Shown here piece by piece: positions 25,453 to 35,007 of a DNA stretch of 46,643 bases (positions are counted from its first letter, which is position 1; every line of letters starts with the position of its first letter). The stretch comes from Aphanothece sp. CMT-3BRIN-NPC111 (GTDB lineage: Bacteria > Cyanobacteriota > Cyanobacteriia > Cyanobacteriales > JAHHGU01). The stretch spans positions 1 to 46,643 of the forward strand of contig JAHHGU010000042.1 of assembly GCA_019359765.1 (NCBI GenBank), written 5' to 3'. The notes under the pieces were generated by a model that did not search any database, was not told where the DNA came from, and saw nothing but the letters and a program-made list of their open reading frames with translations. The position numbers and the translations under genes were made by a program.

Positions 25453-28407
25453 TCACTTAGTCTCCATCCAATTATTCCCCGCATGAACATCAACTACAAG
25501 GGGCACACTTAGCTGTACGGCATTTTCCATAGTAGAGAGAATTTGAGGCTGTAATTCTTCCCACTCATGCGGGGGGATTTCAAACACTAATTCATCATGC
25601 ACTTGCAATAGTAAACGCGCCTGATAACCTTGTAACAGGTCATGTATCTTCACCATCGCAATTTTAATAATATCTGCACTTGAACCTTGAATTGGAGCAT
25701 TCGCGGCAGCTCGTAAAAGTTGAGCGTCATTTTGTCCTAATTTTTTAAGTTCATTGAGGTTAATTTCATCCGGGTTGCTACCTTTCAGCCTGCGAAGGCT
25801 GCCTGCCTCAAAGTTAAAATAGCGGCGGCGTCCTTGAATAGTTTCAACATAACCATGTGCGATCGCTTCTCTTTTTACCTGATCCAAATAATCAAAAACC
25901 TTGGGATAGCGATCGCCAAACCGCTGAATAAACTCATTCGCATTTGCTTTGTTCACCCCTGTTGAACGCGCAAAACGCAAAGCACCCATTCCATAAATCA
26001 CACCAAAGTTGATCGTTTTTGCTAATCGTCTTTCATCTGCTGTGACTGTATCTTTCTCAAACACTAACCGGGCAGTAACAGTGTGAATATCTTCATTTTT
26101 CTGGTAAGCGTCAACTAACACTGGCTCTTGACTCAAGTGAGCCAAAATTCGCAACTCGATTTGAGAATAATCAGCGGCAACCAAAAGCCAGCCTGGTTCA
26201 GGTAAAAACGCTTTGCGTATCTTCCGACTAAAAGCTGTGCGGATAGGAATATTTTGTAAGTTTGGGTTAGAAGAAGACAGCCGACCAGTTGTGGTAACAG
26301 TCTGGTTGAAATCTGTATGCACCCGTTGAGTATCCACACGTATCAGCGCTGGTAACGCATCTACATAAGTAGACTTCAACTTAGACAAAGTGCGGTATTC
26401 CAAAATTGCATCTACAACTGGGTGATCTCCTTGCAACTTCTCCAAGGTTGCGGCATCGGTAGAGAAACCAGTCTGCATTTTGCGCGACTTCTTAGTATCT
26501 AATTTAAGTTTCTCAAATAGCAGCTGACCTAACTGCTTGGGAGAACCCAAATTAAATTTTTCACCTGCTACTTCATAAACATTTTCCTCAATTGAATTTA
26601 AATCCTTTTCTAGCTGTTGTGATAGTTCCCTTAAATAGGCAGCGTCAACGCGAATTCCCACATATTCCATCTCCGCTAAGACTGGTTCCAGAGGTTGTTC
26701 TATATCTATCAACAGTTGGTAGAGTTTGGGACTCTCCTTTAGCAGTTCAGCCCGAAGGTGAGAAACCAATCCGAATGTAGTATAGACATCCATACCACAG
26801 TAGTCTGCTACCACAGGAATATTCAAATCGGCAATAGTTTGACCTTTAGGCACTAAATCTACATAGCTTTTAGTTATTAATCCCAAATACCGTCGAGCTA
26901 GCTCGCTTAAATTATGAATAGCCTCTGAATTCCGGACGTAACTAGCCAGCATTGTCTCAAATGCAACTCCAGCTAATTTAATACCTTGACAACGCAATAC
27001 TAAGCGATCAAACTTAGCATTTTGTAGGGCTTTGGGATAATCATTACTTTCTAAAATCGGACGCAAAGCATCTAAAACTGTTGCCTTATCTAAATTTCTC
27101 CCCACCTTATGACCAATAGGAATATAGGCAACATCATCTGGTTTAGTTCCCCAGCAGCAACCAATCCCCACTAACTCAGCATCTCGTGGTTCTAAGTCAC
27201 TCGTTTCTGTGTCCCATGCAACAGGTGCATCTATATTGGTGCAGGTTTGCAGATGATGAACTAGCTGGGTAAGTTTTTCTGGAGTATCAACGATCTGAGG
27301 TGTAATGGGGGAACGCGATTCCTCCTTCGCCGTTTCAGTATCCGCAGCACTAAAAAACCAGAGGTCGTCGTCTGCTACTTCTACCTGGGTATCCTCTGAG
27401 GTATCTGCCTGTGATTTTTCCTCAACCGCTACACCCCCAAAAGCCTCCTGGATTTCTTTAAGTTTGTCTAAAAACTTTTTGAGTTCTAATTTTTGTAGAA
27501 GCGGTTCCAGAACAGCGCTATCAAATCCCTTTAGCTTGCAGTCTTCTAAACTTACCTCTAGAGGAACGTTAAGAACTAACCTAGCTAAATGTTGGGAGCG
27601 GTATGCCTCTTCTTTGCCAGCCTCCAGCTTTGTTTTAACTGCTCCTTTAATTTGATCCAGAGAAGCATAAATTTTATCGAGTGTGCCGTATTCTGTGAGC
27701 AACTTCACGGCTGTTTTATCACCGATTCCCTTAACGCCGGGAATGTTATCAGAACTATCGCCACAGAGAGCTTTGTAATCAACCACCTGTTCCGGTGTGA
27801 TGGCCATTTTCTCTTGAACTTGCTCTGGCCCAACCTCGACTGGCCCAGCGTTGCTACCACGCTGCCAGAAGCTATTACCTAGATACAGAACACTAATGCC
27901 TTTGGCTGGATCGACGAGTTGAAACAAATCGCGATCGCCTGTAACTATCTTCACCCGAAAACCGGCTGCACTTCCCTGTACTGCTAAAGTGGCTAATACG
28001 TCATCTGCCTCGTATCCAGGAGCCTCGGCAATAGGCAAGTTTAAGGCTTCCAGCACTTCTTGGAGATTTTTCCGGTCGGTGATAAAGTCTTCTGGTGTCT
28101 CTGCTCGACCGGCTTTATAAGTCTCGTCAGCTTCGTGGCGAAAGGTGGGCATACTCAGGTCAAATGCGATCGCCATCGCCTGAGGTTGCTGGGATGCCAT
28201 CACCTCCAGCAGTGACTTGAGAAAGCCAAAACACACACTGGTGGGAATTCCAGTAGAGGTTTTTAAGCCCCCATCTCGCCCTTTAGCAAAGGCAAAGTAG
28301 GAGCGAAAGGCTAAGGAATGACCATCAACCAGAATCAAGAGGGGCTGATTTTCTGGCGAGGGATGGGTAGCGTTGGACGAGTTGGAGGCAGAAGTAGAGT
28401 CAGACAT
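25453..28407 (-). CDS. polA: DNA polymerase I
   Basis: This is the repair and Okazaki-fragment-processing polymerase. The order is an N-terminal 5' nuclease (about 20-310: LILVDGHSLAFRSYFAF, PGYEADDVLATLA, GVKGIGDKTA), an acidic linker (about 325-370), a 3'-5' exonuclease domain (about 375-560) and a family A polymerase (about 600-984). The exonuclease metal ligands D399 and E401 (DTETSDLEP) are present, and so is the later YCGMD motif, so proofreading is probably active. Polymerase motifs ADYSQIELRILAHLS, KTINFGVIYGMG and QVHDELVFE are intact. The 984-residue length is typical for cyanobacteria. The start ATG gives a Ser/Asn-rich leader of about 20 residues. It appears monocistronic. Confidence 0.97.
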   Translation of the reverse strand: MSDSTSASNSSNATHPSPENQPLLILVDGHSLAFRSYFAFAKGRDGGLKTSTGIPTSVCFGFLKSLLEVMASQQPQAMAIAFDLSMPTFRHEADETYKAGRAETPEDFITDRKNLQEVLEALNLPIAEAPGYEADDVLATLAVQGSAAGFRVKIVTGDRDLFQLVDPAKGISVLYLGNSFWQRGSNAGPVEVGPEQVQEKMAITPEQVVDYKALCGDSSDNIPGVKGIGDKTAVKLLTEYGTLDKIYASLDQIKGAVKTKLEAGKEEAYRSQHLARLVLNVPLEVSLEDCKLKGFDSAVLEPLLQKLELKKFLDKLKEIQEAFGGVAVEEKSQADTSEDTQVEVADDDLWFFSAADTETAKEESRSPITPQIVDTPEKLTQLVHHLQTCTNIDAPVAWDTETSDLEPRDAELVGIGCCWGTKPDDVAYIPIGHKVGRNLDKATVLDALRPILESNDYPKALQNAKFDRLVLRCQGIKLAGVAFETMLASYVRNSEAIHNLSELARRYLGLITKSYVDLVPKGQTIADLNIPVVADYCGMDVYTTFGLVSHLRAELLKESPKLYQLLIDIEQPLEPVLAEMEYVGIRVDAAYLRELSQQLEKDLNSIEENVYEVAGEKFNLGSPKQLGQLLFEKLKLDTKKSRKMQTGFSTDAATLEKLQGDHPVVDAILEYRTLSKLKSTYVDALPALIRVDTQRVHTDFNQTVTTTGRLSSSNPNLQNIPIRTAFSRKIRKAFLPEPGWLLVAADYSQIELRILAHLSQEPVLVDAYQKNEDIHTVTARLVFEKDTVTADERRLAKTINFGVIYGMGALRFARSTGVNKANANEFIQRFGDRYPKVFDYLDQVKREAIAHGYVETIQGRRRYFNFEAGSLRRLKGSNPDEINLNELKKLGQNDAQLLRAAANAPIQGSSADIIKIAMVKIHDLLQGYQARLLLQVHDELVFEIPPHEWEELQPQILSTMENAVQLSVPLVVDVHAGNNWMETK

Positions 28408-28494
28408 AGACTTATTTTAGCGACCTGGATCGATCCAGCTACACTAGCATCCACACGCCTATGCTTTCTCAATAAGTGGCTAGGACTGTCAAAC

Positions 28495-28595
28495 TCTATC
28501 TAACTTAAAGTTGATTTAAGAAATTTTTAACCGCAGATAAAAGCAGATGGACGCAGATAAACGCAGATAATAAAATTACTTTTCGGATAGGCTCT
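28495..28595. repeat. Dispersed element with 10-bp GCAGATAAA tandems, copy B
   Basis: This copy has TCTATC, AAAGTTGATTTAAGA, TTTTTAACC, then four 10-bp units (CGCAGATAAA, AGCAGATGGA, CGCAGATAAA, CGCAGATAAT) and GATAGGCTCTTA. It is collinear with 19909-20021. It ends about 20 bases before the HAD phosphatase start codon, so it could include that gene's promoter or leader. Confidence 0.7.
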
Positions 28596-28616
28596 TATTG
28601 GAATCGTCAAGAACTT

Positions 28617-29492
28617 ATGCAAAAACTATCCACGACTAATCAGCTAAAGTCTATAAGCTCTGTTGGTGAAAATACTCTAGACATTCGATTACTGGTTCTG
28701 GATATTGATGGCACTATATCTGGTACTTCTAATGAGATCCGGGAACCAGTGAAGCAGGCGATACGCGCGGCTCAAGCTAAGGGTGTCCAAGTGGCGATCG
28801 CAACTGGTCGGATGTATTGTTCTGCCTTACGCTTTCACCAAGATATTGGCTCTACGCTGCCACTGCTAGCTTATCAGGGAGCCTGGATTCAAGATCCCGG
28901 AACTCAACAAATTCTCCAGCATTTACCTGTTTCAACAACAGCAGCGCGACAATTACTAGACTATTTTGAGCAGCCGGAACTGCGATCGCTACTTTCTGTC
29001 CATTTCTATATCAATGACCAGCTTTATGTACGAGAATTGACTAGAGAAACGCAAGTTTATGCACAGCGATCTGGCATTGAGCCAATTCCAGTTGGTGATC
29101 TCCGCAAGGTTTTAACATCTAATCCCACAAAAGTTTTAGCCCTCAGTGACGATATTGAGTTAATTAGCAATCTGATGGGGAAATTGCGATCGCGCTACAC
29201 TCCCGCTGAACTTTACCTGACAACATCTGTAGCAACTTTCTTTGAAGCTACCAACCCTTTAGCAAATAAAGGCACAGCTGTGCGTTATTTAACTGAAGAA
29301 ATCCTCGGTTTGTCGCCTGCTAATGTGATGACAATTGGTGACAATTTTAATGATGTGGAGATGATTGAATATGCTGGGATAGGCGTGGCGATGGGAGATG
29401 CACCAGCAGAAGTCCAAGCGATCGCCCAGTGGGTTGCTCCTAGTGTTGAGCAAGACGGTGCGGCAGCTGCTATTGAAGCTTTTATCCTCTAA
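28617..29492 (+). CDS. Cof-type HAD-IIB family phosphatase
   Basis: A 291-residue haloacid-dehalogenase superfamily hydrolase that dephosphorylates small molecules. Motif I is LVLDIDGTISG (nucleophile and acid/base Asp), motif II IATGR, motif III a Lys in NPTKVLAL, and motif IV MTIGDNFNDVEMIEYAG. The C2 cap lies about 95-210, the length typical of Cof/YbjI proteins, whose substrates include sugar phosphates and cofactor phosphates; the substrate here cannot be predicted. The first 25 residues are a polar extension. A dispersed repeat ends about 20 bases upstream of the ATG, and two hairpins follow the stop codon. Confidence 0.92.
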   Translation: MQKLSTTNQLKSISSVGENTLDIRLLVLDIDGTISGTSNEIREPVKQAIRAAQAKGVQVAIATGRMYCSALRFHQDIGSTLPLLAYQGAWIQDPGTQQILQHLPVSTTAARQLLDYFEQPELRSLLSVHFYINDQLYVRELTRETQVYAQRSGIEPIPVGDLRKVLTSNPTKVLALSDDIELISNLMGKLRSRYTPAELYLTTSVATFFEATNPLANKGTAVRYLTEEILGLSPANVMTIGDNFNDVEMIEYAGIGVAMGDAPAEVQAIAQWVAPSVEQDGAAAAIEAFIL

Positions 29493-29517
29493 AAAAGGGG
29501 CTGTCTCTCAGCCTTTT
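29493..29517 (+). terminator. Terminator of the HAD gene
   Basis: AAAAGGGGCTG pairs with CAGCCTTTT (two-base bulge) directly after the stop codon, ending in a T run. Confidence 0.6.
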
Positions 29518-29526
29518 CCATCAGAA

Positions 29527-29565
29527 AGGGAACCGACGACTGGCCGTGTTTCGTCTCGGTTCCCT
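29527..29565. repeat. Inverted repeat between convergent genes
   Basis: AGGGAACCGACGAC (29527-29540) pairs with GTCTCGGTTCCCT (29553-29565), apart from one bulge. It lies between the HAD gene and the converging ArgRS-like gene and may act as a second terminator. Confidence 0.6.
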
Positions 29566-29662
29566 AGCTCTGGTTCGCTCCTCACACAACTGCATATTAT
29601 CCGAATCTTGTTTATTTGTCACCTCTGACTCTAATATTTTCTGACTTTAGGTAGAGGAAGCA

Positions 29663-30511
29663 TTAAAGCTCTGCTGGTGCCGTTGCGCCTAATATATCTT
29701 GCAGCATAAGCCCTAGGACTGATTGAGTGATTCCTACTAGCCCCAATCTTGCCTGAGCCAGATGAGGTGTTTGTGTCTTCACCTCACCCCAAACGCGGCA
29801 GTGGCGGTAGAAGCTAGTCATGGCATCGCTCAAATTGCTGGCAACCTTCACCCAATTAGGTTGATTAAATTCGCTAAGTTCATCCAGCACCCCTAATAAC
29901 TGGGCAATCAGGCGTAGTTCTGCGGGATGCACAAGCTGGAGTTGCTTGTCCGCATTCAGCCAGGGAATGGGGTTAGGTTCAATTAGCTGGTACAGCGGCG
30001 GCATCTTCGTATGGGTACTAAGCTTGATCAACCCTTGTTGGTGTCCTAGACGCAAGAGTGAGCAACAGCGGGCATGAGCATATTGCACCGGAAAAAGACT
30101 CAGAGCAATGGGTGATGCCTGATAGATGACGGTGTGGCTGGCTATTGTTGCGGGCGTCTGAGTTAGATATTGCAACCAGGCGGCTATACCTGGGTCGGTA
30201 AATTGGAAATAAATCCACCCTGGGGGCGCAACTTTCACCGTAAATTCTAAAACGCCTTGAGTGCCAGTGTCCTGACTTGGAGAGGGTAAGCACGACACCA
30301 ACTGAGTGGCGATGTCCAAGGGTTGCAAGTGGAAGATACTAGCAAGTTTGAGTGCGATCGCGCTCGCATAAACCATATCATCCTGAACCCGATACAGAGG
30401 AATTCCTTCAGGATTTAGTCCGGCACAACGGTCTACCTCTTCTGCTGCGAGGCATAATGTTTCTGTGTATAAGTTGATTGCTGCCTGTAGCTGATCGAGC
30501 AGCAGTTGCAT
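29663..30511 (-). CDS. ArgRS-like protein with DALR anticodon-binding domain and no catalytic core
   Basis: The 282-residue protein (from MQLLLDQLQAAINLY) has a C-terminal half resembling the DALR domain of arginyl-tRNA synthetase. LFPVQYAHARCCSLLRLG corresponds to the VQYAHAR motif, and the end RLGLVGITQSVLGLMLQDILGA matches the ArgRS terminal helix. The N-terminal 100 residues resemble the ArgRS N-terminal additional domain. HIGH and KMSK catalytic motifs are absent, so it cannot aminoacylate. It may bind tRNA-Arg or its anticodon. Such DALR-only proteins occur in cyanobacteria without a known role. A GTG start at 30550 is possible; the ATG at 30511 is preferred. It converges on the HAD gene. 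Confidence 0.75.
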   Translation of the reverse strand: MQLLLDQLQAAINLYTETLCLAAEEVDRCAGLNPEGIPLYRVQDDMVYASAIALKLASIFHLQPLDIATQLVSCLPSPSQDTGTQGVLEFTVKVAPPGWIYFQFTDPGIAAWLQYLTQTPATIASHTVIYQASPIALSLFPVQYAHARCCSLLRLGHQQGLIKLSTHTKMPPLYQLIEPNPIPWLNADKQLQLVHPAELRLIAQLLGVLDELSEFNQPNWVKVASNLSDAMTSFYRHCRVWGEVKTQTPHLAQARLGLVGITQSVLGLMLQDILGATAPAEL

Positions 30512-30711
30512 AATAGTAGAAGAATTAATAGTTGTTAAATTCAACTTCACTACAGAAACACCTACTATTAAATCAGTTTAATTTTATTTCACCTATCTTT
30601 AGTTATAACTTTTTCAAAAAATTAATTTTAAATCCAAATAAAGAAAGTTAAAAGTGCTTTTTTGTGACTTTAAACTTTAGCTAAAATCTATAAAAGACTA
30701 ACGCTCCCACT

Positions 30712-31410
30712 ATGTATTCACCATCCTCCCCATCAGATGCATCTCGACCGTTTTTTACATGGCAACGGATTCTGGACTGGGCGCAGGAACACTACCGTTA
30801 TCGCACCTTCAGCAAAGATGAGCGGATTCCGGCACGTTCTGGGTTGCTGTATTTGGTACAGCGGGGTGCTGTTCGCCTAGTGGGCACAGCTCAAGTCAGT
30901 GCTAACACCAAAGATGCCCTACCTGGATTTCCGCCTCAAATCACAGAGGAAGCTTTTTTAGGCTTTGTCGGTGTGGGTCAGCCGTTTGAAGTTGTAACGC
31001 AGTCATCACTTACGCTCCAAGCTTATGCTCATGTTGAGCAGACCTCTGTAGTCTGGATGTATTGGCATGAGTTAGATAACTGGCCTCACTTCCGGTGGGA
31101 AGTCTTGGATGCGTTTCGTTACCAGCACCAGCGCAAGCTTCTGTGGCTAAGTACACTGGGGCAGCGGCGGACAATTGACCGCCTCTTGGGATTTATCACA
31201 CTCTTAGTTGAAGAATTTGGTCAACCTGACAACGGCAGTTACTGCCTACCGTTCTCCTTAACCCATGCCCAAATTGGCAGCGCCATTGGCTCCACCCGTG
31301 TGACTGTAACCCGTTTAATGGGCAAGTTAAGGAAACACGGATTAATTCAAATCAAAGATGATAATTTAATCTGTTTGCTTGCTGATTCCACGCATCTCAC
31401 TGGCAACTAA
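30712..31410 (+). CDS. CRP/FNR-family transcription regulator
   Basis: The 232-residue protein has an N-terminal cyclic-nucleotide-binding-like beta-roll (about 30-135) and a C-terminal HTH_Crp winged helix (about 155-225). The recognition region LTHAQIGSAIGSTRVTVTRLMGKLRK is typical. The cAMP-contact RxxS signature of true CRP is not obvious in the beta-roll, so it may bind another ligand or none. It differs from NtcA, with a long Ser/Pro-rich start and the WMYWHELDNWPHFRWE segment. It is divergent from the ArgRS-like gene across an AT-rich gap of 200 bases. Regulon unknown. Confidence 0.85.
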   Translation: MYSPSSPSDASRPFFTWQRILDWAQEHYRYRTFSKDERIPARSGLLYLVQRGAVRLVGTAQVSANTKDALPGFPPQITEEAFLGFVGVGQPFEVVTQSSLTLQAYAHVEQTSVVWMYWHELDNWPHFRWEVLDAFRYQHQRKLLWLSTLGQRRTIDRLLGFITLLVEEFGQPDNGSYCLPFSLTHAQIGSAIGSTRVTVTRLMGKLRKHGLIQIKDDNLICLLADSTHLTGN

Positions 31411-31565
31411 TGGTTAGCAATGAGCTACTCAGTAAGTCAACAGTACCAGCAAAGATATCGCACCCAGGGCTGATTAAAGCCATTTTTTAATTTGACAGGA
31501 TCGATCTAGACTGTTCGCCTCAGGTTGATGAGGGGCGTAAGTATAGTTCACAAGAAGGTATACAG

Positions 31566-32039
31566 ATGGTCGAATCTTGGATGGTTATTGGGGGCGTGAC
31601 TTTCGTGGTCGCACTAGGTAGTGGATTTATTAAGCTACGGGATACTCTGTGGGCAAAAAGCTTGGATCGACCTAAGTGGCTATTCTTTGAGCCTGCGATC
31701 CCATTGATTTGGACTGTGGTTTTCGCTTGTGGAGCTTGGTCAGCCACTATAATCTGGGAACAAGACCCACAAAGCCTTAAAACTTGGGCACTTATGGGAT
31801 TGTACCTACTATTGGAAATCGTTACAGTAGCTTACATTCCTGCTACTTTAAGATTTCGCAGTCTCACTGTAGGCACAATACTAGGAGGGATTGGTGTAAT
31901 TTTAGGAGTTCTGCTTGCACTAGCAACTTGGCCTATTTCAGGAAGGGCGGCTCTGTTACTACTCCCTTATATAATTTGGAGTCCTATTGGAACTTATACT
32001 ACCAGGGAGATGATGGACCTTAATCCTGATGCTGCATAG
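31566..32039 (+). CDS. TspO/MBR-family membrane protein
   Basis: The 157-residue protein has five transmembrane helices, the fold of TspO (tryptophan-rich sensory protein, mitochondrial translocator homologue). The hallmark is RPKWLFFEPAIPLIWTVVFACGAWSATIIW (helix 1-2 region, about 36-65), followed by a conserved end, LPYIIWSPIGTYTTREMMDLNP. TspO proteins bind porphyrins and tetrapyrroles and affect stress responses and pigment control. A tetrapyrrole role would suit a cyanobacterium but is inference. The protein is in the normal size range (150-180). It follows the CRP-like gene by 155 bases; co-regulation is possible but unproven. Confidence 0.82.
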   Translation: MVESWMVIGGVTFVVALGSGFIKLRDTLWAKSLDRPKWLFFEPAIPLIWTVVFACGAWSATIIWEQDPQSLKTWALMGLYLLLEIVTVAYIPATLRFRSLTVGTILGGIGVILGVLLALATWPISGRAALLLLPYIIWSPIGTYTTREMMDLNPDAA

Positions 32040-32394
32040 TCGAGAGCAATGCTTCAATCAGCAAGGTGGCATATTAACTAACCTTATAAGCTACCAAAGA
32101 ATTTGAATAATTACAGCCAGTTGCTCCGAATACCAACACAGATAACTCAGATAACCATGCTGGGCGGCAACAAAACCCTCGCGTCTAAAGCCTTGTCCAG
32201 AAAAAGACACGCTCGGCAGCAGAGCGGTATTTTGCCGTGGCATAACAGTGACAACGGCTCAAAAAGTAAAAAATACATCAATTAGAAGCATGATTGCGAG
32301 ATACTCTGAGAAACTAGAAATTCGGCAGATGCGATCGCTCCCCTTGTGTTGCGGAGCAACGTATCGCTTAGTTAGTCTCTTGGGTGTATAAAGC
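32040..32394. other. Intergenic region upstream of the aminotransferase
   Basis: No gene is visible. It contains a short third example of the 10-bp tandem (CACAGATAACTCAGATAACC near 32142-32161), a HIP1 site near 32331, and a small palindrome GTTGCGGAGCAAC (32348-32360) 35 bases before the aminotransferase start. A short open frame at 32103-32285 does not look coding. Confidence 0.5.
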
Positions 32395-33567
32395 ATGAAG
32401 CTGGCAGCACGAGTTGATCAGGTAACTCCTTCCTTGACACTGGCGATCGCCGCCAAAGCCAAGGCGATGAAGGCAGAGGGAATTGATGTCTGTAGTTTCA
32501 GCGCTGGTGAACCAGATTTCGACACCCCAGAGCATATCAAAGCAGCAGCTAAGCAGGCTTTGGACGCGGGAAAAACAAAGTACGGCCCAGCAGCGGGGGA
32601 ACCAAAGTTACGGGAAGCGATCGCGCACAAACTCCGTAAAGAAAATAACCTTGACTACAATGCCGCAAATGTGATCGTCACTAACGGCGGCAAGCATTCT
32701 CTGTTTAACCTGATGCTGGCACTGATTGAACCAGGAGATGAGGTAATTATCCCAGCTCCCTACTGGCTCAGTTATCCAGATATGGTTAAGCTTGCCGGGG
32801 GTAATCCGGTAATTGTTCATACAGACGCCCAAAGTGGCTACAAAATTACCCCTGAGCAGCTCCGCAAAGCTATCACTCCCCAGACGCGGTTGTTTGTCCT
32901 CAACTCCCCCTCTAATCCCTCTGGTGTCGTTTATACACCAGCAGAGATTCAGGCACTTGCAGATGTTGTGGTTGAGGAAGATATTCTTGTAGTCTCGGAT
33001 GAGATCTACGAAAAGATTCTCTACGACGATGCCCAGCACGTCAGTATCGGTTCATTAGGGCCAGAAATTTATGCACGTACCATTACTAGCAGTGGGTTTG
33101 CTAAAGCATATTCAATGACGGGTTGGCGTCTAGGTTATCTGGCAGGAGCGGTAGAACTAATTCAAGCGGTAACTAAAATTCAAGGTCACAGCACCTCGAA
33201 TGTGTGTACCTTTGCTCAATATGGCGCGATCGCAGCTTTAGAAAATTCCCAAGACTGTGTTGAGCAGATGCGTCAAGCCTTTGCTCGCAGGCGGCAGATC
33301 ATACTGGAGCGGCTAAACGCGATTCCTGGTTTAACTTGTGCCAAACCAGATGGAGCCTTTTACCTGTTTGTGAACATCAGCAAAACTAATTTAAACTCTC
33401 TAGAGTTCTGCGATTCCCTGCTGGAATCTCAGCAAGTTGCCACTATTCCTGGTATAGCCTTTGGTGCCGATGACCATATCCGCTTGTCTTATGCCACGGA
33501 CATGACATCGATTGAAAAGGGAATGGACAGGTTAGATAAGTTTGTGCGATCGCTTAGTCTGGCATAG
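32395..33567 (+). CDS. aspC: PLP-dependent class I aminotransferase (aspartate type)
   Basis: The 390-residue class I/II aminotransferase transfers amino groups between amino acids and 2-oxo acids in the cytoplasm. The PLP-binding Lys237 lies in SSGFAKAYSMTGWRLGY, Asn174 in NSPSNPSG, Asp202 in SDEIYE, and GAFYLF and RLSYA are near the end. The subgroup Ib pattern (FSAGEPDFDTP) is that of bacterial aspartate, often also prephenate, aminotransferases. Length is typical. It starts with ATG at 32395, and an amidase gene follows 16 bases later, so the two form an operon. Which acceptor the pair shares is unknown. Confidence 0.92.
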   Translation: MKLAARVDQVTPSLTLAIAAKAKAMKAEGIDVCSFSAGEPDFDTPEHIKAAAKQALDAGKTKYGPAAGEPKLREAIAHKLRKENNLDYNAANVIVTNGGKHSLFNLMLALIEPGDEVIIPAPYWLSYPDMVKLAGGNPVIVHTDAQSGYKITPEQLRKAITPQTRLFVLNSPSNPSGVVYTPAEIQALADVVVEEDILVVSDEIYEKILYDDAQHVSIGSLGPEIYARTITSSGFAKAYSMTGWRLGYLAGAVELIQAVTKIQGHSTSNVCTFAQYGAIAALENSQDCVEQMRQAFARRRQIILERLNAIPGLTCAKPDGAFYLFVNISKTNLNSLEFCDSLLESQQVATIPGIAFGADDHIRLSYATDMTSIEKGMDRLDKFVRSLSLA

Positions 33568-33583
33568 GCATTGAGATTACCCC

Positions 33584-34996
33584 ATGAATGAAACTGATTT
33601 AGCCTTTACCCCAGCACTAAAACAGGCGCAGCTGATCCGCCGCCGCGAAGTCTCCCCGGTTGAATTAGTCGAACTTTATCTAGAGCGCATCCAGCGGCTA
33701 GATTCCCAGCTAGGTAGCTATTTCACCGTTATGTCAGAGCTGGCGCTTGCAGAGGCCAAAGCAAAAACAGAGCAGTTGGCTCAATCAGCTAACGCCTCAG
33801 AGCTACCGCCTTTTTTTGGCGTCCCAATTTCTATCAAAGATCTTAATGCAGTTGCTGGTGTCCGCTGTACCTACGGCACACCAGCACTTATGGACAACAT
33901 CGCCACTTATGATGAGGGGGTGGTGGCACGAATTAAGCAGACTGGATTCATTATTCTCGGTAAAACGGCTACGTCTGAACTAGGGTCTTTTCCCTACACA
34001 GAACCAATAGGCTTTCCAGCCGCACGGAATCCTTGGAATTTAAATTACACACCAGGGGGATCTAGCGGAGGTGCGGCGGCAGCTGTGGCTGCTGGGCTGT
34101 GTCCTATTGCTCAAGGCTCAGATGGCGGCGGCTCGATTCGCACACCTGCTGCCTGTTGTGGTTTAGTGGGTATTAAGCCAGCGCGAGGTAGGGTGTCTCA
34201 TGCACCAGTAGGCGATCGCATTAGTGGCCTCGGCACCAGCGGTCCCTTAGCTCGTACTGTTGCCGATGCAGCGGCACTCCTGGATGTGATGTCCGGCTAT
34301 ATTACTGGTGACCCTTATTGGTTACCCGCTCCCGATTTATCCTTTCTAGCAGCTGCTACCAGTGACCCGGTAACTCCATTGCGGATTGCTTATTCCACAA
34401 CTATCCCCCCCCTAGGGGAAGCTGCGCCAGTGTGCCAGCAGGCTGTGCTTGAGACAGTAAAGCTGCTAGAAGGCATGGGGCACCTCGTCGAACCGAATTG
34501 CCCTGATTTCAGCGATCTAATTGAACCTTTTACTAAAGTTTGGCAGGCAGGCGTCGCCGCAGCTGGAATTCCTTCTGAGGTACTCAGTCCAGTAAATCGC
34601 TGGATTGTAGAACAAGTGCCTTCTGCGGGTGAATATTTACAGGCGGTTTCCCTAATGCAAATCATTGCGCGGCGGATTGTGGCTTTCTTTGACAACTTCG
34701 ACGTCCTAGTGCTGCCAGTTCTTATGCATCCGCCCTTGCAAATTGGTCAATGGGCTGATCTCAGTCCTGAAGAAACATTTCAGAAAATTGTCGGCTGGAT
34801 AGCTCCCAGTCCGCCGTTTAATGCCACTGGGCAGCCAGCGATCGCACTACCGACTAATTTTGATTCCACAACAAATTTGCCAGTGGGAGTTCAGCTAGTG
34901 GGACGCCCTGCCGCAGAAGCTACCCTAATTGCCTTAGCATCTCAAATAGAGGCAGCGAAACCCTGGAGCCACTACCGCCCAGAGTTCGCCTTTTGA
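33584..34996 (+). CDS. Amidase signature family hydrolase
   Basis: The 470-residue amidase hydrolyses a carboxamide bond. The Ser-cisSer-Lys triad is intact: Lys85 (VPISIKDLN), Ser160 (GGSSGGAAAA) and Ser184 (SDGGGSIRTPAACCG), with the usual 24-residue gap between the serines. The family also includes GatA, but no gatB/gatC partners are nearby and the aminotransferase is immediately upstream. A stand-alone amidase, possibly releasing ammonia or processing an amide from a related metabolite, is the better reading. Specificity is unknown. It is the second gene of the pair with aspC. Confidence 0.92.
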   Translation: MNETDLAFTPALKQAQLIRRREVSPVELVELYLERIQRLDSQLGSYFTVMSELALAEAKAKTEQLAQSANASELPPFFGVPISIKDLNAVAGVRCTYGTPALMDNIATYDEGVVARIKQTGFIILGKTATSELGSFPYTEPIGFPAARNPWNLNYTPGGSSGGAAAAVAAGLCPIAQGSDGGGSIRTPAACCGLVGIKPARGRVSHAPVGDRISGLGTSGPLARTVADAAALLDVMSGYITGDPYWLPAPDLSFLAAATSDPVTPLRIAYSTTIPPLGEAAPVCQQAVLETVKLLEGMGHLVEPNCPDFSDLIEPFTKVWQAGVAAAGIPSEVLSPVNRWIVEQVPSAGEYLQAVSLMQIIARRIVAFFDNFDVLVLPVLMHPPLQIGQWADLSPEETFQKIVGWIAPSPPFNATGQPAIALPTNFDSTTNLPVGVQLVGRPAAEATLIALASQIEAAKPWSHYRPEFAF

Positions 34997-35007
34997 CACT
35001 CTCACCG

